Part shown: positions 23,375 through 34,120 of the stretch, piece after piece
Layout of the letters: every line of letters starts with the position of its first letter
How positions within the stretch are numbered: the first letter of the stretch is position 1
From: Lepidonotus clava
Taxonomy: Eukaryota > Annelida > Polychaeta > Phyllodocida > Polynoidae
NCBI GenBank assembly: GCA_936440205.1
Contig: OW387147.1
Span: 26,127,629-26,191,628 of the forward strand
DNA length: 64,000 bases
Direction: 5' to 3'
The notes under the pieces: generated by a model
The model's input: the letters and a program-made list of their open reading frames with translations, nothing else
The model's database searches: none
What the model was told of the DNA's origin: nothing
Translations under genes and position numbers: made by a program

Positions 23375-25885
23375 ATGAGCGGACAGTGCTGGGAAGGACA
23401 TTGTCACGGAAAGGAGTTTAAGCACTTGGTCAAGCATATTAAAGGCCAGCACGATGGATTACGGAAGCAGTACTACATGTGCCCGGTGTGTTCGAATCGA
23501 GCCTATTCGACACACCAGGACTGGAAGAAGCACATGACGGACTCACACGAAGGGAACCTGCAGAGGGGGATGCCGAAGCAAGACCCCCTTCTGAGGCTGG
23601 AGTATGCTGCGGCGTTCGCCTTGGACCCGAAAGGACGACCGCCGTACACCAGTTTCGCTGCTGGGGATGAAACGGCGGCCCGGGTAGCCAACATGGAACG
23701 GGACTACGCGGTGCGCCATCCGGAGGGGTTTCAACCCCCTGAAAGGGCGGTGGATAAGGAGGCACCGGAGAGGCCGCGACGGCATATCCGCATACCTTAC
23801 TACCCGAGGGCGTCGAGAGGATCCGAGGACAGCGACGCCGAACAGCTGGAGCAGGTAGCAACCGAAGAAGGATCAGAGGCCGACGAGGCCGGCGAGGGAG
23901 CCCAAGCAGCCAAAGCAGCAGGGAAGGGACCCCTGGCCGAGGTGGCGGAACGATCGACACCCACGCGTCGTTCCCCTCGGAGGGCCGCGAAAGGAGTACG
24001 GAAGGAAGACACCGAGTCGCCGCGAAGCGCGAGCCGAGCCGTGGTCAACCCGAAGCCACTCCTGACACCAGACCAAATATCAGGGTTAGTACAGAGCCGA
24101 ATTAAGAAGTTAAACGCCCAGGGAGAACCACGGGAACCGAGAGGACGAGGACTCCCAGGCAGAGGAAAAGGACGGACATCCACACCCACCCCGAAGCCGG
24201 GTTGCTCAGGAATACCACCGGGGGCTGAGGTGGTGGAATTAGTGAGCTCGTCCGACGACCAACGACCGAAAGTCAAAGAGGAAGAGGAGCCGCTCGCTTT
24301 CAAGAGGCCCCCGACACAGGGATGCCCGGCGGAGGAGCCGTCGCGAAAGAAGAAGTGGAAAAAGGTCAAGAAAGTCCCGAGAGAATTGGAGGAGGGAACG
24401 AGTTCAGACCAGTCGGAGTCAGGCAGGAGTATGTCGGCCCGAAGCGATCGGTCTTTGATTATCGCTGAGTCTAGTAGCACGGGAGAGCTGGGACCATCGC
24501 AGCCTGAGACCTCGACAGGAGTCAGACGGACCACGGGACTAGAACCACCTTGTAGCGACGCACAATTTACTATGATGACAGTTCATAAGAAATCAGTGAT
24601 ATACGAATCACGACACCCGAGGTACCCCGGGTATTTAAAAGGAACAATGAACCGGGAGGGATCGTTCAGGGGTTACCACGAGGCGAGATCCGACCGGGAG
24701 CTGGAGGACAGCATTCGGGAAGCACAGGGAGGCCGGCTGGTGGAAAGAGAAGCATTGTACCTAGGGAGGTTTCTACGCGAGATGGCAGAAAGGCAGGGAC
24801 TCAAACCGTCGGGGCGAGTGGAGAAAGTAAAGTATGTTCGGCATGCGGCCAGGCCAGAGGACACGGCGTCGACGGCCTCGACACAGCCGCTGTTCTCTAC
24901 CCCTACCCCGACGAAAGCGGATTCACCCCTGGAGAAGATGGTATGTAAGCAGCCGATAGTGCCGCCCCCAGGATTGAAACGAATGAGAGACATTACGGTA
25001 GCACCAGACACGCCAGAGACACGGGCGGCGGTTGACAACCTGACTCGAGCCAGTTTGGGGAGCTCGTTTTTCGGGTCGCAAGGATCGGAAGAGACCCCGG
25101 GACCACCGTCGCCCGAACGTATGGGATCGCCGCCAGGACCGGATACCCCACTCAAGGACGAGGATAAACACGGGCGGGCGCTACAACCGCGGGTTGTGAT
25201 ACACAGATTACAAATACCGGCTGCCCAGTCCATGGACGCGGAGGTGGAAGACTCAGAGGACATGGAGTTGGGGCAGGCCGAGACCAGAGGATACGAGCCG
25301 GAGAAACAAGAATTGGACGAGTCGGGAGCGGATTCAGTGTTCGGGTCCATAGGAACGGAGATACCGACGGCAGGACCATCTAGGGAAACACCGAGACTCA
25401 AGTTATTACGGACACAGGCCATTCACCAGGTCTTACAGGGACACTTTCCGGTGACGGCGCGAGCGGTACGAGACTGGGACGCGGAAAAGGCCATTCGGGT
25501 GCAACTGATGTGGCCCCCGAGGGAGGTGCGAGGAATGACGGCCAAGACAAGAGCAATGGCTTCGGCGTCTATGGCGTTCCTGATGGCACTAGAAACGGGC
25601 CGCAAGCCAGAGACATTTGAAGAAGCGATGGCGCAGTTCCCGACGGCGGCACTGGGGCCGTTGACCAGGGAGTTCCCGGGGGTCGACCGGCTAGTTAACG
25701 AACACAACCGGACCGTCCAATTGGCTCAGACCCTAGTGATGTACAAAAACGAGGATCAACTGGATGACTTGTTGAAGGCGACAAGAGAGGCGGAAAAACA
25801 GAGCGGAATGGTGGATCAGCTTCTCGAGCTCCCCGCTAGGGAGGAGAGACTGTTGCTGCCGATCCGGCGCCAAGAAGAAGGGTGA
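23375..25885 (+). CDS. Third ORF of the LTR element: two-zinc-finger accessory protein, function unknown
   Basis: 836 residues from the ATG at 23375; the frame is open slightly further upstream but without an ATG. Two zinc fingers lie at the N-terminus: C5-x4-C10-x10-H21-x4-H26 (atypical) and C36-x2-C39-x13-H53-x4-H58 (a good C2H2). The middle, about residues 110-680, is low-complexity, charged and rich in S/P/E/R/G, so probably disordered, with basic patches such as PSRKKKWKKVKK that could be nuclear signals. The last 140 or so residues look helical and ordered (for example LKATREAEKQSGMVDQLLEL). There is no signal peptide or membrane segment, so it is not an envelope protein although it sits where env would. 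I know of no named family. It may be nuclear and bind DNA or RNA. It looks whole and has the GC bias of gag and pol. Confidence 0.8.
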   Translation: MSGQCWEGHCHGKEFKHLVKHIKGQHDGLRKQYYMCPVCSNRAYSTHQDWKKHMTDSHEGNLQRGMPKQDPLLRLEYAAAFALDPKGRPPYTSFAAGDETAARVANMERDYAVRHPEGFQPPERAVDKEAPERPRRHIRIPYYPRASRGSEDSDAEQLEQVATEEGSEADEAGEGAQAAKAAGKGPLAEVAERSTPTRRSPRRAAKGVRKEDTESPRSASRAVVNPKPLLTPDQISGLVQSRIKKLNAQGEPREPRGRGLPGRGKGRTSTPTPKPGCSGIPPGAEVVELVSSSDDQRPKVKEEEEPLAFKRPPTQGCPAEEPSRKKKWKKVKKVPRELEEGTSSDQSESGRSMSARSDRSLIIAESSSTGELGPSQPETSTGVRRTTGLEPPCSDAQFTMMTVHKKSVIYESRHPRYPGYLKGTMNREGSFRGYHEARSDRELEDSIREAQGGRLVEREALYLGRFLREMAERQGLKPSGRVEKVKYVRHAARPEDTASTASTQPLFSTPTPTKADSPLEKMVCKQPIVPPPGLKRMRDITVAPDTPETRAAVDNLTRASLGSSFFGSQGSEETPGPPSPERMGSPPGPDTPLKDEDKHGRALQPRVVIHRLQIPAAQSMDAEVEDSEDMELGQAETRGYEPEKQELDESGADSVFGSIGTEIPTAGPSRETPRLKLLRTQAIHQVLQGHFPVTARAVRDWDAEKAIRVQLMWPPREVRGMTAKTRAMASASMAFLMALETGRKPETFEEAMAQFPTAALGPLTREFPGVDRLVNEHNRTVQLAQTLVMYKNEDQLDDLLKATREAEKQSGMVDQLLELPAREERLLLPIRRQEEG

Positions 25886-28472
25886 AGTGGATGCTGCTCG
25901 AGGTCTTGCACGGAAGAAAAACAGCGCGACGGAACCAGAGGCGGAAGATGGCGCGTCGCGAGTCGGGTGAGGAGGGATTACGGGGCGTTGGCTCCTCACC
26001 CATAGTGTCAAACCCCCAGGGAGAGAACCGGGCCGAGGCGGAGGTACCTGAGCCGCACAGGAGGCCGAAGCCTGGATAAAAGACTCTCCTGGAGACCGCT
26101 GGACGGGCCCGAAAACTTTACTTAAACTCATCGGGAACGGACTGGCGGGCTCGAACATTCTTATCTTAATTTATTCTTATTAGTTTCTTTATGGGAATCT
26201 TCTTGCGGAAGTGAACGAAACCACATGTGTTAGGAGGTGTTGAGTGTAATCAGCGAGCTGGAGGGTCCATGACTGGAATGAACTTACCAAACCTGCGGGG
26301 CGAATACGGGACGGAAGGAGGCGCTAGGAGGAAAAACAAGTTTGTAGCTGTTCCTCTCCTTCCCTGGAGCCCGCTGCGTTGGTTGGGACCGAGCAGGTGG
26401 AACGGGATCGTCCGGTCGCGGAAATGGATGGCGGGCCGGGCGGCCCGGGAGCGAGAGTGAAAGTTGGGAGGCGGAATCGAAGAAAGGAAATCAGAATGGA
26501 CGGATAGTGTTGTCATTGTAGTCTTTGAGTCGACGGTCGTGCCGGGGTAAATAAGGTACCGGTGGGCCGGCGACTCGCCGCTGGAGGAAAGGCTGGCGCG
26601 GGCCAAGACTGAAAACCCTTCTCCCGCGCTGCCTTGAGCGATCTGGAGGCGAGGAAGAGACGACCTCTGTCCTCTAGCGGCACTTCTACTTCCTGCAACT
26701 TTGTCTTCTTGATTTTGGATGGATCGATCAGAATGTGGATGAGCCCGGATTCATGTACCATCATCTTCTGAGTTTCCTTGTCTTCAGCCTCTTACCGCAT
26801 ACGAAGAGCGGCAAAATGGAATTTTTCGACCTGAATGCTGGTTTTATCGTGCCAGAGTTGATGCAGCGAGTCGTGAAAGGATTGCGGCGAGTCGTAGATG
26901 TCTCCCGGAGGACCAAGGCACGAGCAGGGACGATAACTTAGGGGCCCTGGCTCGTGACCGACCGTAATATATAGTAAAAGCAATACATGAACAAGAAACG
27001 AAAATTAATAGACTTACTAAAAACTTATATTAATATCTTACCTGCAGTAACGACAGAGACTCCTTCCATGTCGTATTTCCTGATGTCTTCTTCTCGAGGA
27101 ACGAAACAAAATAGTCTTTGAAACATATAGGGAAGTAATCTTTGAAATATACAGGGAGGTGGTGCTTGGAACGTCGGCCGCGGATGCCTCGATAGACACC
27201 TCAAGAGGTCTGCAAAGAGCGACGAGGAGCGATCCTTCTTGGAGTTCGACATCGGATGAGTTCTCTATATATGCTATTTTATTGAGAATGGGCCCGTTCC
27301 GGATCTCAGAGGTTGACGTTGGGTGCAGGTCCCAGTTGATGTCGTCCATCTTCACTTTCTACGGCTTCTTCTTCTCCTTCTCACTAATATCTTCAACTTA
27401 CCAACTTCGAACCGTCGTACCTAGGAGCAGCCCGGAACGGCTCGGAGCTGTTGTCTCGGCGTTCGTCATAGGCATAGTGGCTTCATGCAATGTGACATGG
27501 CACCGTGGACGACTGTGGCCTTACTCCAAAATCAAAACCAGACCGGATCTTAAACTTACTTCTATTAACGAACTATTTGTTGGTATTACAGTCTCACGAA
27601 AATCGTCTAAAAGCACGGTCCTCCGGGAGGACGAAGAGAAAAACTTAGTAAACAGAGCGAGGCCCGAGAGCCTAGGAAACGAACGAGGGCCCGAGTGCCC
27701 GAAACAGGAATCCTCTTCTTAGGAAAATCATCTCATCAGTAGAACGAAGGAGCCTCCCTCTCGCCCCAAAGAGGACTGTCTTCCTGCCGTTTGCTTACGG
27801 AGGGGGGGAGGGATGAGAGGCACCGGCTCCTGTCATCAAAAAGAAACTTCATCAAAATTATCTTCTTAATCAGGTCTCCGTTCCGGTTGTTGTCATGCCA
27901 CTTGGGCCCGGAACGGTGACGGAAATACTTTACTATGGTGGACTCTCTCCGACATCTCTTTCTGAAATCCTGAAATCTTCAAATGTGTCGACGTGGTCGA
28001 GGACGGAACATCTTGATGCTGGGTTAACCACGAGGACATGTGTCGTAAAAGTCAAACTTCAGTTCCTGTACGGAAAACGGACACTTCATCGATAATTAAT
28101 GATTCTAATCTTCTCAGTCTCACCTTCACCCGGACTCCATCTCAAAGCTTCACTGTGACAAATAGCACGAAACCCGCGACGTCGTCTGCTGAAGCTTCCA
28201 CTCTAAGCTTTAATGCATGAAGTTAAGTTCCTTTCCACATACAACGCCATCTTCTTCTTTGGATACCTTGGCCTTTGGCTCGAACATGTTGTCCTTGCCA
28301 AACGTGAAAAAGTCACTGGGGGGCTCTGAATGCCGAGGCGACCGAGGGTGCGAAGTCCAAAAAGAACATTCTATCTACAAAAACTCCAGTCTTTCTTCTT
28401 CAACTCATCCTTAAAATCATCATCATCACCTAAGAGAACGCAGAGAAGAGTAATAGTTACGGAAGAACGAGG
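25886..28472. other. 3' internal part of the LTR element, no assigned gene
   Basis: About 2.6 kb between the third ORF and the hairpin array. No frame has a recognisable domain. Short open stretches occur on both strands (for example 27159-27722 +, 27038-27355 - and 26513-26764 -), and some look more protein-like than random sequence. Splice-like motifs are visible on the - strand (CTGCAG followed by GTAAGA, near 27040). An antisense transcript cannot be excluded, but I cannot support a gene. Confidence 0.4.
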
Positions 28473-28873
28473 GGTCACGACCGACCGGGTAGGAGAATCA
28501 CGACCGATTCTCTACCCAAAAACAACGGAGAACGTCTGAACGACGGTAGAACGGATCGAGGGTCGAGAGGACTAAGGGTCACGACCGGCCCTGGCCTCTG
28601 GGTGGGAGAGTCGCGACCGATTCTCCACCCGAACTAGGGGAGAACGTCTGGACGACGGAAAACGAAGGGAACGGGGGCACTGCGGGTCACGACCGACCCA
28701 TGGCCCCGGGCAGGAGGACCACGACCGGTCCCTCTGTCCTAATGAGGGTAAAAAGGCGAGGAAAAACCACGAGGGGCTAAGTAAATAGAGCCCAGAGGAG
28801 AGGAGCGGGGGCGACGGGGTCACGACCGATCCCCAGTCCCGGGTGGGAGAGCCACGACCGGCTCGCTCATCCT
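28473..28873 (+). repeat. Array of four paired hairpins (eight stem-loops) sharing the loop ACGACC
   Basis: Four imperfect units begin at 28473, 28576, 28684 and 28816. Each has a short hairpin and then a longer one: 28473-28486 and 28487-28517; 28576-28591 and 28600-28630; 28684-28699 and 28708-28739; 28816-28834 and 28841-28872. In seven hairpins the apical loop is ACGACC, in one GCGACC, always closed by a C-G pair. The stems differ in sequence yet remain paired (for example GGGTAG with CTACCC, GGGTGG with CCACCC), and the long stems often keep a bulged G. Changing stems around a constant loop suggest a structured RNA or protein-binding array in the 3' part of the element's transcript, for example for packaging, export or stability. 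The role is inferred. Confidence 0.8.
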
Positions 28874-29221
28874 AAAGACGAGAAAAAGAGGAGGTCCTAA
28901 TAGATCAAGGATAAGAGAACTCTGACGAAGATAAAAAGAGACTAAGATATATAAAACGAATTATATGAACTTTTATTAAGAAGAGAGAAAAACGAAGAGA
29001 GAAAAACGAAGAACGAAAAAACGAAGAAAGAAGAGAAATAATAATTAGCCGGATAGGCCCCGGGGGCCCTCCGAAGTAGACCGGGGAGGACAGAGGGTGA
29101 CACCTCCTCCTCTGCCGATAAGGAGCGTAGGATTGAAATGTTTCTGGTTCTAGAGTATGTTCTGTTGTCGTTGCTGTATGAACTGTGTTGAAATTTTGTA
29201 TAACGTGTTTTCCCACCTTTC

Positions 29222-29238
29222 AAGAAGGTGCGGGAGGG
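29222..29238 (+). other. Polypurine tract
   Basis: A purine-rich run ending GGGAGGG touches the first base of the 3' LTR. This is the expected position of the primer for plus-strand DNA synthesis. The run is interrupted by two pyrimidines, so only the last seven bases are pure purine. Confidence 0.7.
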
Positions 29239-30188
29239 TGTGATGAACGGCTATTCAGCCAAAATACATAGAGGCTAAAATAATAGAAATAAGGTAATAA
29301 TAGAAATATATGTAAGAGAACGAAATAGATGTAAAGAACGAATATGTAAAGAACGAAGAACGAAATAGATGTAAAGAACGAATATGTAAAGAACGAATAA
29401 CGAATATGTAAAGAACGAATAACGAAAACGTAATGGAACGAAACCCGGAAATATGTAAACCGGAAGTGAAATGTAAACCGGAAACGGTATATATAAACCG
29501 GAAGTGACGTCAGTTGTAGGTCACGTGACCGAAGGCAGCCAATCAGGGCTGACCTCTCTAGTATATAAAGGGGCGGTGAGGCCCGAATAAACAGAGTTCT
29601 TTAACAGTTCTCCTGGTGTCCAGACGTGTCCTCTTTCCTGAAACAACCGCTAAAGATGAGCCGAACAGAGTAATTAAGCCGAAGTTAGGACAAAACAGTC
29701 GAAGTTCGAGATAGGTAGTAGAAACATAGGGTAAGGGGCCCGATGGCCCGAAGAACGAGGAACGAGGGAACGGAGTAGGGCACGAAGGCCCGAAGTAGTA
29801 CCGGAAACCGAGGCGTAGTATGGTACGAAGACATGGGGAGCGGAACGAGGGAGCGAAGTCCGCGGGGACGAGGGCGCGGCATGCTCGGCCCCACGCTACC
29901 AAACAATAGGCGACCGTCGGCCCGTCGCCCCCGCGGACCGGAACTCAGGGGTGGACCGCCCCCCGGCCGACCCGTACCCTACCATAATTTCCCTCCCCCG
30001 CAGTCCTCCGTCGACATCGAGTGCCGATTCCCGATCGATTCGCTCAGCCCCCCCTCGTGCGCGAGGCACGACTCTAGAAACACATCTCGGTTCTTGGCCC
30101 GGATTCCCCGTCCGCCCCGAGACCCGAACAACCCCCACGTTCCTCTGTTGTAAGAATCGGCAACCCCGACTTACCAGAGAACGTCACA
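29239..30188 (+). repeat. 3' LTR of the Ty3/gypsy element
   Basis: 950 bp, nearly identical to 16632-17582 along its whole length, with the same TGTGA/TCACA ends. AATAAA at 29586-29591 is the likely poly(A) signal of the genomic transcript. It is followed by ATAT (30189-30192), the right copy of the target duplication. Confidence 0.97.
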
Positions 30189-30192
30189 ATAT

Positions 30193-33100
30193 CAACGGCT
30201 GCGGGAAAAGGCCGTTGTCATTGTAAACATGGCTTAGACGGCTGGCAACTGGACAACCAATACAGCGACTGACCCATACTGAGGACGAGGTAGTTAGCTA
30301 TAGGATGCGATTTCAATGAAGATTGCAGCATAAGTCTTTTTTTCTACACGTGGAATATGTTATCAAAGTGCCCAAAGAATTGATACTACACTATGGGATG
30401 TATACATGTACAATGGTGCTTATTTCTTCATGCTTAACGTGTCATGGGATAGAACGATCACAATGTACACTTGAAGCTGCTTTAAATTTTGTCAACAATT
30501 CCAGCGCTTGAATGCATTTGTCATAAGATACATGTTATTGGAAAGAAAAATAATATTACATTTTTTCATTCAGCATATGAGTGCATGTGCGATTCATTAA
30601 AAAAAAGTAATTTCTAAAGTCGAGAGGTTCTGTATAAGAAATAGCAAGGAAGCATATTCCCTGCCTAACTCTTTTAAACAGCTGTCCCTCTAAATTACAC
30701 AAAAACTACCCTTGGAATATACATGTCAGTTGGACCTAACAGTTTCCCTCTGCACTTCCACTCGTAAAGGGGAATATAGTCTTTCGTCTGCTCTCCTGTA
30801 GATGCCCAGGAGGTGGCTGGAGGATGAGGCTATTTAGAGGAGGCTAACAGGTCCCCCCGGCCTGGAGGGGTCGGTCTGACGGTCAAAATGGACTAAAGGG
30901 GTGTTTACTGGACGTCTGGACGCCCTGAGGTGGCGGGGGCGTGGTTATAACCACTGGTTGGTCAGTACGGACACGTCCAGTACTATGGGTGTAACTGACC
31001 AGCACCAGGCGATGTTCAAACTGCTGTTGAGTCACACAGAACTAACGTTAAACAATACCAAAGTTACTTTGTTGTAATCCCATAAAAATGGAATACAATT
31101 GGTAAAAGTTGTATTGTTTTTCCTCTTGAAATGCAGGCCTATAATTTCGGGCGCACCAGGCAAACAAAGACAACCAACAGATGTTGTCTAATTGGATTAA
31201 AGGTTGTTACATTTTGTTTCAAATAGCACTGCATGTGGATGCTGCGGCGATCTGAGTTTTCTCTTTAGTCAATAAGGATGTCTGAACGTGGCCTTCTTCC
31301 AGTTTTTGATGAAGGGTTTGTAGATCTTTATGTTTGTACCGATCGGCAAAAATGTCCATTAATCAGTCAGCCTTCATCACCAGTTCTGGCCAGTGTATAC
31401 ACCGACATCATTGACCGTTAACTTTTTGATTACATGTTTGGAAGGCCGGTTTTTCCTAAGGTCTTCAATACACAAGAGGACTTCTTATCCTCTAATGCCT
31501 TTCCTATATTAAACTGTGTCCATAACCTAAGTGAAATGGAGTAACTTGTTTTAGCCTGCTCTTGAGTTGACATTTAGTACCACTACTAAGTGTGTTTTTC
31601 TCGAGATACCCTATTAGAGATTGTTTATATGTTCGAACTCATGACTGCACAATTTCATAAACATCCCATGAAAGATTACTCTGGGTGACCAACAACGTAA
31701 CAGGAGTGCTAGCTTGCATGTCTAAAGTCAATTCTTAGATTGAAAGGCCTAATCTGAGTTCATATCCAGAAAGGCAAAAATAATTTTGGTTAGAGTGTTC
31801 TCACTCATTTCTGTTTTGTGGAGAATAAAACCCTTGTAAGTTATAGTATGATCACCGTGCTCGTATTTCTAGCAAGATGGATAAAGTGTATTGAATTTTC
31901 GGGACGAAATGTCAGGTGGTTTCTTCTTTTAAAAGGCTAGAGGGCTGTTTCAAGGAAAACATATTGTGTAAATTCATCCCACTCCAATCTGAACCTTACC
32001 TTCCATTCCAAAGATTGCATGAAGAGGTTAATCCACATTTTAGCCAATTCATGTGCACTTTAACAATCTTAACAGTTTTCTTTTCTTAAGTTTTAGAGAC
32101 CCAGGGATCATAACCCTATTACATCAATATATACAATAGCTTCGGTTTAATATGACTCCTAAATGTATTTTCTTTTGTATTCTGGGGGTGTAGCTGCTGG
32201 TAAAATGTATATATCTTCCTAGGTTCCTCTTGGTTTTAACAAGGGTACCCAAAACAGTACCAACCGTTTTCTCAAAAACCTTAACCTTCAAATAATTGTA
32301 GCATTTATATGTATAGATTCCCTAAATACACTCTACAAGCATAATAATGATTCCTACTCCCAAGCAGACATATCCAATCACTGACTATAATTTGTAACTT
32401 TTCATAAAATCCCTACGTCAGCTGAAATCGGATATCTCTGGTAACTGGGTAGCAGGCAATAGACCGCTAGACGCTAAAGCAAATGCACAACCCATCGGCT
32501 TATGGGCCTTCCTAGCGTGGGAGGTTCCATCGCCTCCATCTTTAAAGACTCCACCTTCTGCCCGTTTGGCATAAGAGTAGGGCTGAGGCACCTTTAAGAA
32601 ATTCATCATTAAATGACTGTATTTCTTATAACAGCTGTCCTTGTTCTGAAGCGGCACATTGGATATTTTCCATCAGTGATTCCGACCCTTTCATTGGGGG
32701 TAATGCCTTTAGGACATTCTTCCAAATGACTGACATAGTCTTTTGTACTTGTTGGCATTATTGATTCTTTCCTTTATGCTCTGGGTGACTCAAAAGGGCG
32801 TCTCATAAATCCTATCTGACACAACAGGGGATTATAATCCATCAATCGTGTTAAGTGGATTGAATATTTATTGAGGCGCCACAGGAACGTGTAAAATAGA
32901 TGTCAAGGTCCTGGCGTCTATGATAATTAATTTCTGAATATGAAATTTTAAAATTGATTATTTATTGGAGGCAAAGATCCTTTCCAGTGAAGCTTACATT
33001 TAAATTAGTTGATTAAGTCTCTTATTCAGCAGTTTTGCCACCTCTGAACTATTTTTGCTGTACTATGCATCCATATTGACAATAAAGCGTGCCTCTCATT

Positions 33101-33384
33101 TTTAGTACTATAGGACTAACTGAAATGTCTAGTTTAATTATATTAATAAAAGGTTTTAAATTCTTCTTGTTCTATATTTCATAAAGAGGTGGTTAATATC
33201 CGTAATGAAATAGTATAGAAATTAATTCGGGCTTTGAATGGATAATTGCCTTTTGGCCTCATAAAAGCTTGTGTGCATACAAGCCCATAAATGAGATAAA
33301 ATGTCAAATTCTCTGTAAATTGTTGTTATACCTTAGTGTCTCAGTTTAGTAAGTTTATAACTTAATCAGATAGTATTTACTTAC
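30193..33384. other. AT-rich DNA between LTR element and receptor exon
   Basis: No gene is seen. If the receptor gene continues leftwards, this is intron. A GC-rich patch at about 30785-31015 contains a 14-bp perfect palindrome, GTGGTTATAACCAC (30941-30954), and could be regulatory. The open frame at 32418-32657 (-) has no known domain. Confidence 0.5.
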
Positions 33385-33498
33385 GTCTGGGGTCGAAGCC
33401 CTTGGTAAAGGCTGGGCACGGGGTGTAGGTTCTGGTCCCCGCAGGTGTGTCGTTGAAGCACCCCCAACCATCGAATGTCCGGTTACAATACAGCCCAC
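33385..33498 (-). CDS. Internal exon of a class B (secretin-type) GPCR: hormone-receptor (HRM) domain
   Basis: On the - strand a 114-base exon is bounded by a good 3' splice site (branch-like CCTAAC, then TCTCCCTTACAG) and a strong donor (AGAC followed by GTAAGTAAAT). It enters with two bases of a split codon and leaves with one. The 37 residues read GLYCNRTFDGWGCF, then NDTPAGTRTYTPCPAF and TKGFDPR. This is the core of the extracellular hormone-binding domain of class B receptors (family pattern CNRTWDGWLCW..TPAG....CP.Y...FDP), with three of the six conserved cysteines. The position of the 3' border after FDP agrees with exon borders known in calcitonin- and PDF-type receptors. The usual CW is CF here. 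No other exon of the gene was recognised, so the subfamily (calcitonin/DH31/PDF-like) is open. Confidence 0.9.
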
Positions 33499-33827
33499 CT
33501 GTAAGGGAGAATAAGATAGGTTAGGGTGAATCATAGATATGGGTCACATGTAAGGGACAGTATCAGAGGTTAGGGTAAATCTTGAATACATAACCTGTAA
33601 GAGACAATAACACAGGTTAGGGTTAGGAATCGTACACTGTTAAAAAAAACCGTAACTTTAACAGTTATTTACTGTAAACCTCAACAGTATAATACCGTAT
33701 TTTATTTTATGGTTATCTACCATAATATCATTGCAATTTACAGTATATAACTGTATTTATTAATGAATTTTAGCCTCACAGTAATATACCGTATCTGGGA
33801 ATTGTATACTGTATGGAAAAGGAAAAT

Positions 33828-33903
33828 GGACACGTTGGGATTAGAACCCACATTCTCCACATTCAAGGCAGAAGCCTAACCAACTGAGCTAACTTGGACT
33901 GCA
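33828..33903 (-). pseudogene. tRNA-like sequence inside the TIR element
   Basis: On the - strand: AGTTAGCTCAGTTGGTTAG (D-arm/A-box), an anticodon arm with loop CTTGAAT (anticodon position TGA) and a T-arm, GTGGGTTCTAATCCCA (B-box). The acceptor arms do not pair, so this is a degenerate tRNA copy and not a working gene. It points away from the second tRNA-like sequence at 34049. Confidence 0.6.
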
Positions 33904-34048
33904 TGAGGTGTACACTGTCATAGTCAGCACCAATGAGTAGGATCAGTACTATTATACAGGTGTTCAACATTAGACAGACATAAGGTCATTATTTTTATAC
34001 CCCTACTTATTCAGTTAAGTAGCAAAGCTGGACTCTCTGTACCTACAG

Positions 34049-34120
34049 GCCTCCATAGCTCAGTGGTAGAGCACAGGCTTCATATGTGAGAGATCCCGGG
34101 TTCAAACCTCGGCTAGTCAT
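34049..34120 (+). pseudogene. Second tRNA-like sequence inside the TIR element
   Basis: Starts GCCTCCATAGCTCAGTGGTAG, which resembles tRNA-Met heads with an intact A-box, and has a good B-box, GGTTCAAACC. The anticodon arm and the 3' acceptor strand do not pair properly. It may be a tRNA pseudogene or SINE head. With the copy at 33828-33903 it forms a divergent pair of RNA polymerase III promoter-like sequences about 145 bp apart. Confidence 0.6.

Larger units (their letters stand above)
16632..30188 (+). mobile_element. Ty3/gypsy-type LTR retrotransposon, 13.56 kb, looks whole and young
   Basis: In order: LTR (16632-17582), tRNA-Leu primer site, gag, overlapping pol (protease, reverse transcriptase, RNase H, integrase, in the gypsy order), a 1.1-kb spacer with an internal promoter, a third ORF with zinc fingers, about 3.3 kb of mostly non-coding 3' sequence with a hairpin array, polypurine tract and LTR (29239-30188). 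It is flanked by a 4-bp duplication, ATAT. The LTRs begin TGTGA and end TCACA and are almost identical, so the insertion is very recent. I see no breaks in the three ORFs. It is far more GC-rich than its surroundings and much longer than the 5-8 kb usual for gypsy elements. It lies antisense to the receptor exon at 33385-33498. The exact clade would need an RT tree. Confidence 0.97.

Noticed and set aside
23375-25885. Third ORF as an envelope gene
   Set aside because: No signal peptide, membrane anchor, furin-type site or glycosylation pattern; it has zinc fingers instead.
33596-33632. Telomere-like GGTTAGGGTTAGG
   Set aside because: Only two partial units, and they fall naturally within the 49-bp minisatellite unit.
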